From Desulfovibrio sp. (GTDB lineage Bacteria; Desulfobacterota; Desulfovibrionia; Desulfovibrionales; Desulfovibrionaceae), in NCBI GenBank assembly GCA_030145055.1, contig JAQYWK010000002.1:310001-374000 (forward strand): a DNA stretch of 64,000 nucleotides, given 5' to 3'. The notes under the pieces are model-generated. The model was not told where the DNA came from. It did no database searches and saw nothing but the letters and a program-made list of their open reading frames with translations. Below, in pieces: positions 33,191-42,626 of this stretch; the stretch's first letter is position 1, and every line of letters begins with the position of its first letter. Both the position numbers and the translations under genes were made by a program.

Positions 33191-34384
33191 CTATTTAACC
33201 GCAGCAGCCTTCTCAACTAAGTAATCAAACACAGCCGAAGTCTGTAAGCTGTCATAGGTATACTGTGGATGATATTGAAATCCTAAGAGAGTCTTATACT
33301 TAAATAGATCAACAATGACGCCCCTGCGCAGTGCTTTATTAAATACCTCGCGGTTTGCGTCTTGTACCTGTGGATATCCGGGAACCTCACCTTTTATTTC
33401 ATAATTATCAACCTGTCCTTTCTTTAGGCTAAGAGGATGATATGAGAGAACTTCAAAATCATCGATTGTCGGCACAGGTTCAGTCATGCCTAGAGTATGA
33501 TTCAAATCCTTATTCACATATGCCTGACCGACAACGCCGCCTTTGCCGAACATTTCAGGTAAGGGGTACTTAAGCATACCAAAATCTGAGCGATCCTTCT
33601 GATCACGCGCATTTAGCATCTGATCAATTGCCCAGATCTCAGGAGGTGCTCCATAAGGATTTTTGCGAGCATAGAGAGGTTTAACCTTCCATTCTTTAAC
33701 AGGAGGGAAAAGCCTGATCAGCCCGCCACCTGCATACAAATATCCAAGCTGTGCTCCATGACAAGTTCCGAAAACAGGCTTACCCTGCTCAAAAGCGGCA
33801 TCTAGAAAGAAAAGTCCATACAAAGTATCATTCACATCATTCGCAGTTGCATAACCTACTTCAAGCTCTTTCACTTCGGGATTGTAAAAAATGGGGTGAA
33901 GAACAGTTAACCCCGTAGATTCAATGATTAGCAGATTGTAATCCATCATCAACTTACCAATTGCCGCGTGAGCTTTTGCAAGCGGAGATTTAGGATTGGC
34001 TTTAATATCAGCCATGATCAGCTCAAACAGCTTTTCACCATCTTTGATATTCTTTTTCTTTTTGACGACTGAAGCTCTACCAGCTTCTAAGTCTTTTAGT
34101 ATTTCTTTTTGAACACCAGTAGGTTCTTTTGTTAGGTAAGGATTAAAAATGCGGAATTTAATATCCAAATCTTTTTCTACTTTTGAGCGATGAGCCGATG
34201 TTTTGAATGAGTAAAAAATCGCAGGTTGCATATTAGACTGTGCTCTGTCCGGCACAACCATTGTTTTTATAGTCCGGGAAAATGCTGGTACAGGTTGAAG
34301 CACTAATCCCGCAAAAACAATCAATGCGACAAAAGCTAAGGTTAACCGAGGTAAAAGACTATTGCACTTGTGGTTTCTCATCAT
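33191..34384 (-). CDS. Exported class I glutamine-amidotransferase-like (peptidase C26-like) protein
   Basis: 397 residues. A signal peptide (basic start, hydrophobic 15-30, VPAFS near 32-36) predicts periplasmic location, unusual for a GATase. The domain begins around 145 (DYNLLIIESTGLT); the nucleophile elbow is KPVFGTCHGAQLGY with C208, and the catalytic His is H372 in GFQYHPQY. The position two after His, normally Glu (HPE), is Gln (Q374). The region 60-140 is a charged helical insertion with a KKKK run. Gamma-glutamyl hydrolases (C26) are the closest functional guess, since some are exported; the substrate is unknown. An RBS and a terminator frame it as a single gene. Confidence 0.75.
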   Translation of the reverse strand: MMRNHKCNSLLPRLTLAFVALIVFAGLVLQPVPAFSRTIKTMVVPDRAQSNMQPAIFYSFKTSAHRSKVEKDLDIKFRIFNPYLTKEPTGVQKEILKDLEAGRASVVKKKKNIKDGEKLFELIMADIKANPKSPLAKAHAAIGKLMMDYNLLIIESTGLTVLHPIFYNPEVKELEVGYATANDVNDTLYGLFFLDAAFEQGKPVFGTCHGAQLGYLYAGGGLIRLFPPVKEWKVKPLYARKNPYGAPPEIWAIDQMLNARDQKDRSDFGMLKYPLPEMFGKGGVVGQAYVNKDLNHTLGMTEPVPTIDDFEVLSYHPLSLKKGQVDNYEIKGEVPGYPQVQDANREVFNKALRRGVIVDLFKYKTLLGFQYHPQYTYDSLQTSAVFDYLVEKAAAVK

Positions 34385-34574
34385 TCAACTCTCCTTGAGC
34401 AAGGCCTCCCTCACATCATGAGCTATGTTATTTTATTACGTTAGAAAATTTCATTAATACGATTCGCACAAAATAGTTAGTTTAGCTGCAACCTAAAATA
34501 GTACCTATTCACATATCATTAATTTGTTAAATTGGGGATTCTTTTTTTATTCATATTTTGTCGATAAACGAAAG

Positions 34575-34608
34575 AAGCCCCCGCAACTTGTTGAAGTTAC
34601 GGGGGCTT
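34575..34608 (-). terminator. Terminator after nhaC-like gene
   Basis: AAGCCCCCG-CAACTT, GTTG loop, AAGTTA-CGGGGGCTT, 28 bp past the antiporter stop on the minus strand; the following T-tract is interrupted. Confidence 0.8.
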
Positions 34609-34635
34609 ATCATTTTATACAAAAAGCGCTTAAAA

Positions 34636-35940
34636 TTAGGACTTAGCTCTCGGAAATCCAATGAGAATGCTTATGATCGCGACAAATCCGAGTATATAAC
34701 AGTAATACATGTTGCCAACTATTTCGAGTGGCGACAGCTGCGAGATTGAACCTGCCAGCAGAATTTGTGCTCCGTAAGGAATAAGTCCCTGTATAATACA
34801 TGAGAATATATCTAAAAGACTGGCGCTGCGACGCGGATCAACATTATGGCTCTTGGCTATTTCTTTTGCCATGCCACCTGTCAGGATGATGGCGACAGTA
34901 TTGTTCGCTGTACATAGATCAGAAAAAACGGACAAAGCGCCGATGCTGAACTCTCCTGCTCTTGTTGATTTGGTACCGCGAGTCAATTTTCCTATAAAAT
35001 TAATGATATAGGTTATTCCACCGTGATATTTAATCAACTCACCAAGTCCACCAATCAAGAGTGATAAAACCAAAATTTCCTGCATTCCGGTGAATCCTGA
35101 ATAAATATCCTGCGAAAATTTAAGCATACCGAAATCAGTAACAGATATTAATCCGACAATTCCTGTGAAAACGATGCCTGATGCCAGAACAATGAATACA
35201 TTAATTCCAATCACAGCCATCACAAGAATCATGAAGTACGGAAGAACTTTAATCAGACTGTAACTGCCTTCCTGCAATACCTGACCACCCTCGCCTAACA
35301 TATATAATATGACAATAGTCATTAACGCGGCGGGCATGGCGATCAAGAAATTCATCTTAAATTTATCACCCATTTCACAACCCTGAGTTCTGGTCGCCGC
35401 AATTGTCGTATCAGAAATCATGGAAAGATTATCCCCGAACATTGCACCACCGACAACGGAGCCCATAAGCAAGGCTGATGGAATATCTGTTTTGGTCGCA
35501 ACACCGACGGCAATAGGTGCAATGGCGGCAATTGTTCCCATGGAAGTACCCATGGCAGTAGCAATAAACGCGGCGATAATGAACAGACCAGGAAGAACCA
35601 TGGAGGCAGGAACAACGGACAAGCCTAGGTTAACTGTCGACTCGACTCCTCCAATGGCTTTGGCAACGGATGCAAACCCGCCAGCCAGCAGATAAATCAT
35701 ACACATTGTTATGATTCCAGAATCACCTGCGCCGCTGAGAAAAACATTAATCTTATCTTTTATTTTACCACTGCCCATCCAAACAGCCCAAGCAATTGCG
35801 GGTAAGATAGCAACGGTTGCAGACAACTGATAAAAAGCCATATTGGTTCCGCCCATGGTGAGAGAAAAACCAGTACCTATAAATATCACCAAAAATAAGG
35901 CCAGTGGGGCTAAAGCCCATCCGTTAGCTTCCTGTTTCAT
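34636..35940 (-). CDS. NhaC-family Na+/H+ antiporter
   Basis: 434 residues from the ATG at 35940, which has AAGGA 10 bp upstream. About 11-12 hydrophobic segments. Family markers are GTSMGTIAAIAPIAVGVA near 140, LLMGSVVGGAMFGDNLSMISDTTIAATRTQGCEM near 170-200 and FSDLCTANNTVAIILTGGMAKEIA near 350. These resemble NhaC-type carriers that exchange sodium for protons (or malate/lactate in relatives). The many conserved Asp and Thr residues in GDNLSMISDTT are in place. A sodium-dependent marine lifestyle fits. Confidence 0.88.
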   Translation of the reverse strand: MKQEANGWALAPLALFLVIFIGTGFSLTMGGTNMAFYQLSATVAILPAIAWAVWMGSGKIKDKINVFLSGAGDSGIITMCMIYLLAGGFASVAKAIGGVESTVNLGLSVVPASMVLPGLFIIAAFIATAMGTSMGTIAAIAPIAVGVATKTDIPSALLMGSVVGGAMFGDNLSMISDTTIAATRTQGCEMGDKFKMNFLIAMPAALMTIVILYMLGEGGQVLQEGSYSLIKVLPYFMILVMAVIGINVFIVLASGIVFTGIVGLISVTDFGMLKFSQDIYSGFTGMQEILVLSLLIGGLGELIKYHGGITYIINFIGKLTRGTKSTRAGEFSIGALSVFSDLCTANNTVAIILTGGMAKEIAKSHNVDPRRSASLLDIFSCIIQGLIPYGAQILLAGSISQLSPLEIVGNMYYCYILGFVAIISILIGFPRAKS

Positions 35941-36102
35941 GATTAACAATCCTTATATTAACAAAAAAATCTCGATTTCACGAAAAAACAAAAAAGAACA
36001 ACACTTATCCCTTTAACACATCAAAAGAAGATCAATTCTCCCTTTAACGCAAAATGTCAATCCTGATCGCTCACTCAATATGAATAAGACTATTATTGCC
36101 AT

Positions 36103-36152
36103 AAAAAAGATCAAATCTCAGCGCACATAAAATGCGTTAAGATTTGATCTTT
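36103..36152 (-). terminator. Terminator after purT
   Basis: On the minus strand AGATCAAATCT and AGATTTGATCT form the outer stem with an inner GCGCA/TGCGT stem, then TTTTTT. Confidence 0.88.
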
Positions 36153-36198
36153 AATTTATAATTGTTCGAAACTATATTTATCTAGGTAGCTTGAATTC

Positions 36199-37380
36199 TT
36201 AATATTTAACTTCTACAGCTGATGAAGCTTTGATAGCGCGTTTTTTAGCATCATCAATATCTTTACCAAGCGCAAGAGCTACGCCTAGTCTGCGTACTCC
36301 GTCACATTCGCCCTTTCCGAAGATCAATATTTTCGTATCAGGACCTTCCAATGCTTTATCAACATTTACGAAGGAAGGGGATGTGGATTTACCATTTGAA
36401 AGAATTACGCTGGAAGCCGCTGGTCCGTACTGGCGAATAGCTGGAACAGGTAGCCCCATAATAGCGCGGACGTGCAATGCAAACTGGCTCATATCCTGAG
36501 AAATAACGGTAACAAGGCCGGTATCATGTGGACGAGGTGAAACTTCGCTAAAGAAAATTTCATCACCCTTAATAAAAAGCTCCACACCGAACAAACCGCG
36601 TCCGCCAAGTGCATTTGTAATTCTAAGAGCATAATCCTGCGCTTTCTCAAGAGCAATGGCGCTCATAGGCTGTGGCTGCCATGACTCCCGGTAATCGCCG
36701 TCTTCCTGTCTGTGACCAATAGGCTGGCAGTAGGAGGTTCCGTCTTTGTGGCGAACTGTGAGCAAGGTGATTTCGTAGTCGAATTCAACGAATGCTTCTA
36801 CAATAATGCGTCCTTCGCCAGTTCTTCCGCCAGACTGCGAATATTCCCATGAATAGTCGATATCGCTTTCGCTCTTTACTGTGCTCTGCCCTTTGCCGGA
36901 CGAGCTCATAACTGGCTTGATTACGCAAGGAATGCCGATTTCTTTTACGGCTGCGAGATATTCTTCTTTAGTATCAGCAAATTTATATGGAGATGTTTTG
37001 AGACCGATCTCTTCAGCTGCAAGTCTGCGGATACCTTCGCGGTCCATAGTCAATCTAGCTGCGATGGCAGTAGGGATTACGTTGAATCCTTCCTTTTCAA
37101 GATCAACAAGAGTCTGCGTAGCAATAGCCTCAATTTCTGGTACAATAAAATCAGGTTTTTCAGTTTCAACAACTTTACGGAGAGCATCTGCATCGAGCAT
37201 AGAAATAACATAGCTACGATGGGCAACCTGCATAGCAGGAGTGTTTGCATATCTGTCGACAACAATAACTTCTACCCCTAACCGCTGAGCTTCGATTACG
37301 ACTTCTTTGCCTAGCTCACCACCGCCAAGAAGCATCATCTTACGAGCAGAACTAGTTCCGGCTGTTCCAAGAGTTACCAT
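36199..37380 (-). CDS. purT: Formate-dependent phosphoribosylglycinamide formyltransferase
   Basis: 393 residues from the ATG at 37380 (GGAG 8 bp upstream), the same length as E. coli PurT. An ATP-grasp enzyme: [31 protein letters not shown] at the start, [11 protein letters not shown], the ATP-binding SSSGKGQS loop near 160, [20 protein letters not shown], and [14 protein letters not shown] near 285. It makes formyl-GAR from formate and ATP, skipping 10-formyl-THF. This fits an organism that handles formate, with the FDH genes nearby, though no operon link exists. It is monocistronic, with a terminator downstream. Confidence 0.96.
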   Translation of the reverse strand: MVTLGTAGTSSARKMMLLGGGELGKEVVIEAQRLGVEVIVVDRYANTPAMQVAHRSYVISMLDADALRKVVETEKPDFIVPEIEAIATQTLVDLEKEGFNVIPTAIAARLTMDREGIRRLAAEEIGLKTSPYKFADTKEEYLAAVKEIGIPCVIKPVMSSSGKGQSTVKSESDIDYSWEYSQSGGRTGEGRIIVEAFVEFDYEITLLTVRHKDGTSYCQPIGHRQEDGDYRESWQPQPMSAIALEKAQDYALRITNALGGRGLFGVELFIKGDEIFFSEVSPRPHDTGLVTVISQDMSQFALHVRAIMGLPVPAIRQYGPAASSVILSNGKSTSPSFVNVDKALEGPDTKILIFGKGECDGVRRLGVALALGKDIDDAKKRAIKASSAVEVKY

Positions 37381-37584
37381 ACTGTTTTCTCCGTCGGGTA
37401 AAAATTGTATACGTGATTTCTTCAAGTATTGAATTAAGGTTTGTTTCTACTCGCATAAGCTAGTTAAAATTTCAAGTCTCACACGAACGTCCCTTGTAAA
37501 CTTCTACCCCCTGTTGTATTTATATTTTTTAACACAGCTCAATAATAAGGCTCATGCCACTCGAAAGGATCTAGGCATTTAATT

Positions 37585-38163
37585 ATGGATAAAAAAAGAA
37601 TTGTCCTTGCTATCACGGGTGCAAGCGGCACAATTTACTCTGCTCTTTTAGCCGAAACATTAGGCAAAATGGATGATGTTGAACTGCATCTTATTTTATC
37701 CAATGCGTCGCTGAAAGTCATGGAACTTGAAACAGACTTACAGCCCGAAGACTTAACAGGTCACGCTGACTTTGTTTACCCGCAGGATTTAATCTCCGCA
37801 CCTCCCGCAAGCGGATCATGGCAACATGACGGCATGATAGTATGCCCTTGCTCAATGGCCTCACTTGCAGCCATCGCACAGGGATTCGGCTCGAATCTTA
37901 TTCACAGAGCCGCCGACGTATGTCTTAAAGAACGCAACAAATTAGTATTAGTAACCCGCGAAACTCCACTTAGCCTGATTCATATCAGGAACATGGAAAC
38001 AATAACATTAGCTGGTGGAACCATAATGCCGGCCTCGCCAGGATTTTATCACGGGCCTCAGAGTATTAACGATCTCGCCGCCCATATGGCTGGCAGAGTG
38101 CTAGAACAATTAAATATCCCCCACGATCTATATCAACGCTGGGGAGAAAACTCACAGAGGTAA
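37585..38163 (+). CDS. ubiX: UbiX-family flavin prenyltransferase
   Basis: 192 residues, flavoprotein fold: IVLAITGASGTIYSALLAETL with the FMN-binding GASG, then MIVCPCSMASLAAIAQGFGSNLIHRAADVCLKER, and LVLVTRETPLSLIHIRNM. UbiX joins dimethylallyl phosphate to FMN to make prenylated FMN for UbiD-type decarboxylases. No ubiD is in the window. The start is an ATG at 37585. It ends 2 bp before the MBL hydrolase gene on the same strand, so the two form an operon. Confidence 0.9.
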   Translation: MDKKRIVLAITGASGTIYSALLAETLGKMDDVELHLILSNASLKVMELETDLQPEDLTGHADFVYPQDLISAPPASGSWQHDGMIVCPCSMASLAAIAQGFGSNLIHRAADVCLKERNKLVLVTRETPLSLIHIRNMETITLAGGTIMPASPGFYHGPQSINDLAAHMAGRVLEQLNIPHDLYQRWGENSQR

Positions 38164-38165
38164 TT

Positions 38166-38852
38166 ATGAACCATATTTTTACTTGGAACGGCCATTCAAA
38201 CTTTGTCATTGAATCCGGCGACAAAACTGTGGTCATCGACCCTTTCTTTGAAGGAAACCCATCCACTACAGCTAAATGGACATCTATTCGCAAAGCGGAT
38301 GTGGTGCTGATTACTCACGACCATGGCGATCATGTTGGACAAGCCGCAGAAATATGCAACACCACAGGCGCAACGCTCGTTTGCATATTCGATTTCGTGC
38401 CCAGTATGATTGATCAGGGCATAGCTTCTGATAAAATCATCGGCATGAACATGGGTGGAACTGTTGAAGTGGCCGGAATCAAAATCAAAATGGTGCAAGC
38501 GGCCCATTCCTGCTCTGAGGGAGCACCTGCTGGCTTTATTTTAACATACGAAGATGATTTTTGCATATATTGTGCTGGTGACACCGCATTATTCTCAACC
38601 ATGGAATTGTTCGGTAAATTCAATGACATTGATGTGGCAATGCTACCTACAGGAGGATGGTTCACAATGGATTCAAATGATGCCGCCTACGCTTGCAAAC
38701 TTCTCGGATGCAAAAACGCTATCCCTATGCATTGGGGAACTTTCCCGATTCTAGAGCAGGACACCGTAAACTTTACAACAGAAGTCGCCAAGCACGCGCC
38801 TGACTGCAAAGTAACCGAACTGGTCATCGGCGAACCTACTGAAATTGCGTAA
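38166..38852 (+). CDS. UPF0173-type metallo-beta-lactamase-fold hydrolase
   Basis: 228 residues. The MBL-fold metal ligands are present: TWNGHSNFVIE at the start, LITHDHGDH near 52-60, AAHSCSEG near 115 and GDTALF with Asp near 138, plus MHWGTFP near 194. The layout matches the UPF0173 / YtkL-like group of metal-dependent hydrolases, whose substrates are mostly unknown (one relative acts on N-acyl phosphatidylethanolamine-type lipids). It follows the UbiX-like gene by 2 bp. The convergent uvrC ends 70 bp further on. Confidence 0.88.
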   Translation: MNHIFTWNGHSNFVIESGDKTVVIDPFFEGNPSTTAKWTSIRKADVVLITHDHGDHVGQAAEICNTTGATLVCIFDFVPSMIDQGIASDKIIGMNMGGTVEVAGIKIKMVQAAHSCSEGAPAGFILTYEDDFCIYCAGDTALFSTMELFGKFNDIDVAMLPTGGWFTMDSNDAAYACKLLGCKNAIPMHWGTFPILEQDTVNFTTEVAKHAPDCKVTELVIGEPTEIA

Positions 38853-38900
38853 AGTTTACTAAATCATAGTGAAAAATTAGAAAGATTTTTAAATATGATT

Positions 38901-38934
38901 GAGCTTGGTTAGGCAGTATAACCTAACCAAGCTC
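38901..38934 (-). terminator. Hairpin at the uvrC 3' end, overlapping the last codons
   Basis: Perfect 13-bp arms GAGCTTGGTTAGG and CCTAACCAAGCTC with an 8-nt loop. The upstream arm on the minus strand contains the last two sense codons and the stop of uvrC. The T-tract after it is weak (ATTTAAAAATC), so it may be a terminator or a 3'-stabilising hairpin. Confidence 0.65.
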
Positions 38935-40728
38935 CTGAAACGCCTTATATATTTGCTTAGCACGAACCTTACCTATGCCCGGAACTTGAGAAAGTTCTGC
39001 GGAGGTGGCTTCTTTCATCTTCTGCACGGAACCATATTCGTCCCACAAAAGTCGTGCGGTTTTCGGACCGATACCGGGCAAACTCAGCACCTCACTTTGC
39101 AAAGCTTTCTTCTTGCGCGATTTTCGCTGCCTACCAATTACAAACCTGTGCGCTTCATCCCTCAACCGCTGCAAAAACAGCAAAGCAGGACTACCACCTT
39201 TAAGCGGCAGGTGATTTTTTCGGCCCGGTGTAAAAATTCTATCTTCAAGTTCACCCGCTCTACGCGTTGGCCCCTTTGCAATTGAAGAGAGTTGCGGAAT
39301 TGGTGTATCTAACTTCCAATTATCGGCAAAAGCCTTTTCAACTGAGCTAAGTTGCCCCTTCCCCCCATCTATTAAGATAAGGTCGGCCCATGGCGGCCCC
39401 GAATCAATTCTCTTGAGCACCCAGTGATATAGCGCGGCGTAATCATCAGAAGAATGCTCAAGCTCCGGAAAAACGTAAGTGCGATACTGCGATTTTTCAG
39501 GCTTACCAAGCTCATAAACAACCATCCCTACACGCATACCTTCGCCGCCAAGGTGTGAGGCATCAATGCACTCAATCCGCTCAGGCCGTGCAGGAAGATT
39601 TAATTTCGCGAAAAGTATATCAAGAATGTCGTCATTCTTTTTTTCCAGTGCCCCGATAGCCGCATTTTTACGGGCAAGATCTAAAAGCCGTTTCTCTTCA
39701 GTTGTTTGCGGAGTACTGATTCGAACCGGTGATTTGCTCCGCTCAGCAAGAACCTCAGACGAACCTTGCATATCAAACTCAAACGGCACGAGAAGTTTTG
39801 GCGGAATGTATTTTGTGGACGAGTAAAATTGGTTGATAAAGCTGTGCAAAATTTCTTCACCATCCTCGAGACTTAATCCCGCCCAAAAGAAATCTTTTTT
39901 ATCAAGTAAACGACCTTTTCGAACAAAAAGTAACCCCAAACCGACCCCGCGCGGCGACTCCGCAATGGCAATAACATCAATGTCAGACCTGTCATCAATG
40001 ACAACAGCCTGCTTTTCAATTGTTTTGCTAATAGCTGTAATCTGATCGCGAATCTTTGCGGCTTGCTCGTATGCAAGTTCAGCCGCTGCATCTTCCATTT
40101 CATGACGCAAATCCGAAATCAAATCTGCCGCCTTACCGGAAAGAAGCATCTCAACTTGCTTTACCAATGCCATATACTGCTCACGGGGAACAAAATTGAC
40201 GCATGGCCCAAGGCACTGCCCTATATCATGATACAAGCACGGCCTTGTTCTATTTCTAAAAGCGGAATCAGAACATTTACGCAAGGGAAATACTTTACCT
40301 AGAATTTTCAATGTTTCGCGAGCAAAAAAGCTGGAGGTGTACGGACCGAAATATACTGAACCATCGCGCACAACTTTCCGCGTCATGCGGAGTCTGGGAT
40401 ATTCAGCACGCTTATCAAGCCTGAAAAGAACATATTGCTTATCATCGCGCAAAACCACGTTATATCGCGGCCTATGCTTCTTGATAAGACTGGCTTCTAA
40501 AAGCAAAGCTTCCTTCTCAGTGGCGGTAACCAGTGTATCTATTGATGCAATCTTTGAAACCATAACCTTTGTCTTAGGCGTATGCTTATCAATGGACCTG
40601 AAATATGATGAAATACGTTTACGAAGAATTCGAGCTTTCCCTACATATATAATAAGGCCGGTAGAATCTTTCATAAGATACACACCGGGAGATGTCGGAA
40701 AATCGACAGCATCAAACTCAAAACTCAT
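38923..40728 (-). CDS. uvrC: UvrABC excinuclease subunit C
   Basis: 601 residues, complete. N-terminal GIY-YIG nuclease (SPGVYLMKDSTGLIIYVGKARILRKRISSYF, 13-43), a cysteine-rich motif (CSDSAFRNRTRPCLYHDIGQCLGPC, about 158-182), a UVR domain (near 198-235), the RNase-H-like C-terminal nuclease (CIDASHLGGEGMRVGMVVYE and LILIDGGKGQLSS), and a C-terminal helix-hairpin-helix pair (LPGIGPKTARLLW, VPGIGKVRAKQIY). With UvrA and UvrB it cuts on both sides of a DNA lesion in nucleotide excision repair. The Cys pattern suggests an Fe-S cluster, as reported for UvrC. Confidence 0.97.
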   Translation of the reverse strand: MSFEFDAVDFPTSPGVYLMKDSTGLIIYVGKARILRKRISSYFRSIDKHTPKTKVMVSKIASIDTLVTATEKEALLLEASLIKKHRPRYNVVLRDDKQYVLFRLDKRAEYPRLRMTRKVVRDGSVYFGPYTSSFFARETLKILGKVFPLRKCSDSAFRNRTRPCLYHDIGQCLGPCVNFVPREQYMALVKQVEMLLSGKAADLISDLRHEMEDAAAELAYEQAAKIRDQITAISKTIEKQAVVIDDRSDIDVIAIAESPRGVGLGLLFVRKGRLLDKKDFFWAGLSLEDGEEILHSFINQFYSSTKYIPPKLLVPFEFDMQGSSEVLAERSKSPVRISTPQTTEEKRLLDLARKNAAIGALEKKNDDILDILFAKLNLPARPERIECIDASHLGGEGMRVGMVVYELGKPEKSQYRTYVFPELEHSSDDYAALYHWVLKRIDSGPPWADLILIDGGKGQLSSVEKAFADNWKLDTPIPQLSSIAKGPTRRAGELEDRIFTPGRKNHLPLKGGSPALLFLQRLRDEAHRFVIGRQRKSRKKKALQSEVLSLPGIGPKTARLLWDEYGSVQKMKEATSAELSQVPGIGKVRAKQIYKAFQELG

Positions 40729-40741
40729 GAACAGGACCTCT

Positions 40742-40757
40742 GTATAATTTTTTATAC
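40742..40757. promoter_or_regulatory. 16-bp inverted repeat element, copy 1
   Basis: GTATAATTTTTTATAC: arms GTATAA/TTATAC around TTTT. It lies 14 bp upstream of the uvrC start on the plus strand side and may be an operator for uvrC or the porin gene. Confidence 0.4.
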
Positions 40758-40873
40758 TAATGCTAAAAATGTTTTAAAAGGACTAACCAACCCCAATATC
40801 CCTGTCAATAAAGGGCTTGTACAGTATTATTACAAGTATATAAACTTTCTATGTAATTTCTGAGCCTAGCAAG

Positions 40874-40889
40874 GTATAATTTTTTATAC
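40874..40889. promoter_or_regulatory. 16-bp inverted repeat element, copy 2
   Basis: Exact copy of the element at 40742, 132 bp downstream, 140 bp before the porin start. Confidence 0.4.
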
Positions 40890-41029
40890 GGTAAAAAAAA
40901 TTTAACTTTAGTCAAAAAAATGTACTTTTCACTTGCCATCAATGCCACGAGTCTGTAGAACTATCCCTGAAGGTAGGTGTCAGGCAATTTTGCCACAGTT
41001 TTATTTATTCAGCAAAAGAAGGAAAAATA

Positions 41030-42421
41030 ATGAAAAAATTAATCGTCCTCGCTATCCTAGCTACTCTAGTACTAGCTATGGCAGGAACCGCTTCTGCGGT
41101 TGATCTCGAAGCTAAAGGTAAATTCCAGTTCCAGGCTAACTTCATGGACAACAGCGACTTCCTATCCGCTAAAAAACATGGACAGCAAGAAGATGACATG
41201 AACTTCTGGTTCAGAGCTCGTACTCAGTTCCGTTTCATTGCAAACGAAAACTTGATGTCAGAATTGTACGTTGAGTACAAAACTCGCGTTGGTTCTGCTG
41301 ACTCTGACCTCACAACTGGTTCTGCCAATCGTGATCTCGGAATCAAACGTGTATTCTTGCAGTACCGTTTCCCAGAAACTGAAGTATTGACCACTGCTGG
41401 TATCTTCTCCATCAACCTTCCTGGCGCTGCTGCTGGTTCCATGGTTCTTGGTGACCTCGATGCTGGCGCTCTTACTATCAGCACACCTATCACAGACGTT
41501 ATCTCTGCTGCAGTTGGTTACGTTCGTGCATACGATGCTAACCAGAACGATACAGCTGGATACCAGGTTGCTGGCGCAAACTCTAAAGATGAGCTTGACC
41601 TCTTCTATGCTGCTCTTCCAGTAACAATCGACGGTCTTGAAGCAACTCCTTACTTCATGTACGGTCTTATCGGTAAAGACACATACGCAGCAGTAGCAAC
41701 ACTTCCTGGTTTGACTGCTCCTTCCCCTGCAGCTTTCACTAAGAGCGTAAGCTCATACTGGGCTGGTACTTCTTTCGGAATGACCATGTTCGATCCTATC
41801 GTTCTTAAAGCTGACTTCGCATACGGTGATCTTGATGCTAAACAGAAACGCAACGACCGTTCCGGTTGGGGCGCTGACTTGTCTCTTGCTTACACAGGTA
41901 TGGACTTCATGCAGCCTAAATTTGTTTTCGCATACACCTCTGGTGAAGATGACAAAACATCCAACGGTTCAGAACGTCTTCCTGTTGTAAACAATGACTT
42001 CGCTTTCGGTACTTACTACTACGGTGGTTCTGCTCTAACTTCTGCTGACCTTAACAGCAATCAGCAGGTTGGTCAGATGGTAATGGGTCTGTCTTTCGAA
42101 GATATCTCTTTCCTCGACAAACTGACTCATGACTTCCACTTCTTGTACATCAAAGGTACAAACGATAAAGATCTTATCAGAAACAACACTGGCCTGACTA
42201 ACATCAGCGCTGATGGTAACTTCTTGACTACTAAAGACCAGGCTTTTGAAATTGACTTCAACACAAACTACCAGATCTACGACGAACTGGCTGCTATCGT
42301 TGAATTCGGTTACATCGGAATGGATCTTGATAAAGACACATGGTCTGCTTACAACACAACTCGTGATGGTAAAGAAGATCCTGCTCTCAAACTCGCAGTT
42401 GGCCTTGTTTACGAATTCTAA
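41030..42421 (+). CDS. Outer-membrane homotrimeric porin, Desulfovibrio type
   Basis: 463 residues. A signal peptide (MKKLIVLAILATLVLAMAGTASA, cleavage after residue 23) is followed by VDLEAKGKFQFQANFMDN and alternating amphipathic beta strands to a C-terminal phenylalanine (LAVGLVYEF), the outer-membrane targeting signature. The pattern WFRARTQFRFIANENLMSELYVEYKTR is typical of the abundant homotrimeric porins of Desulfovibrio. Codon choice is strongly biased (TTC, AAC, GGT, GCT), as expected for a highly expressed gene. It is transcribed alone, with its own promoter region and a strong terminator. Confidence 0.93.
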   Translation: MKKLIVLAILATLVLAMAGTASAVDLEAKGKFQFQANFMDNSDFLSAKKHGQQEDDMNFWFRARTQFRFIANENLMSELYVEYKTRVGSADSDLTTGSANRDLGIKRVFLQYRFPETEVLTTAGIFSINLPGAAAGSMVLGDLDAGALTISTPITDVISAAVGYVRAYDANQNDTAGYQVAGANSKDELDLFYAALPVTIDGLEATPYFMYGLIGKDTYAAVATLPGLTAPSPAAFTKSVSSYWAGTSFGMTMFDPIVLKADFAYGDLDAKQKRNDRSGWGADLSLAYTGMDFMQPKFVFAYTSGEDDKTSNGSERLPVVNNDFAFGTYYYGGSALTSADLNSNQQVGQMVMGLSFEDISFLDKLTHDFHFLYIKGTNDKDLIRNNTGLTNISADGNFLTTKDQAFEIDFNTNYQIYDELAAIVEFGYIGMDLDKDTWSAYNTTRDGKEDPALKLAVGLVYEF

Positions 42422-42465
42422 GAATTCTTAGACCAGTCTTACTAGCAATTTATACCTGACACCGG

Positions 42466-42498
42466 GGCCGGAAGTTGATACTTCCGGCCTTTTTTTAT
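42466..42498 (+). terminator. Porin terminator
   Basis: GGCCGGAAG, loop TTGATA, CTTCCGGCC, then seven T residues. Confidence 0.93.
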
Positions 42499-42626
42499 TG
42501 CCCTTTGCACTGTCTATTCTTCTCGACTTTACAACCACATTACGATACTGATCAAACTCACATTAATTAATACACAGCGTTAAAAACAAACAACTATTTC
42601 ACTTTCTTCAAGTTAAGGATATTTCA

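Larger units (their letters stand above)
40729..41029. other. Promoter region between uvrC and the porin gene
   Basis: About 300 bp with two exact copies of a 16-bp near-palindrome (listed separately) and a possible sigma70-type promoter TTGCCA-N17-TAGAAC at about 40935-40963. An AAGGA site precedes the porin ATG. No ORF seen. Confidence 0.5.
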
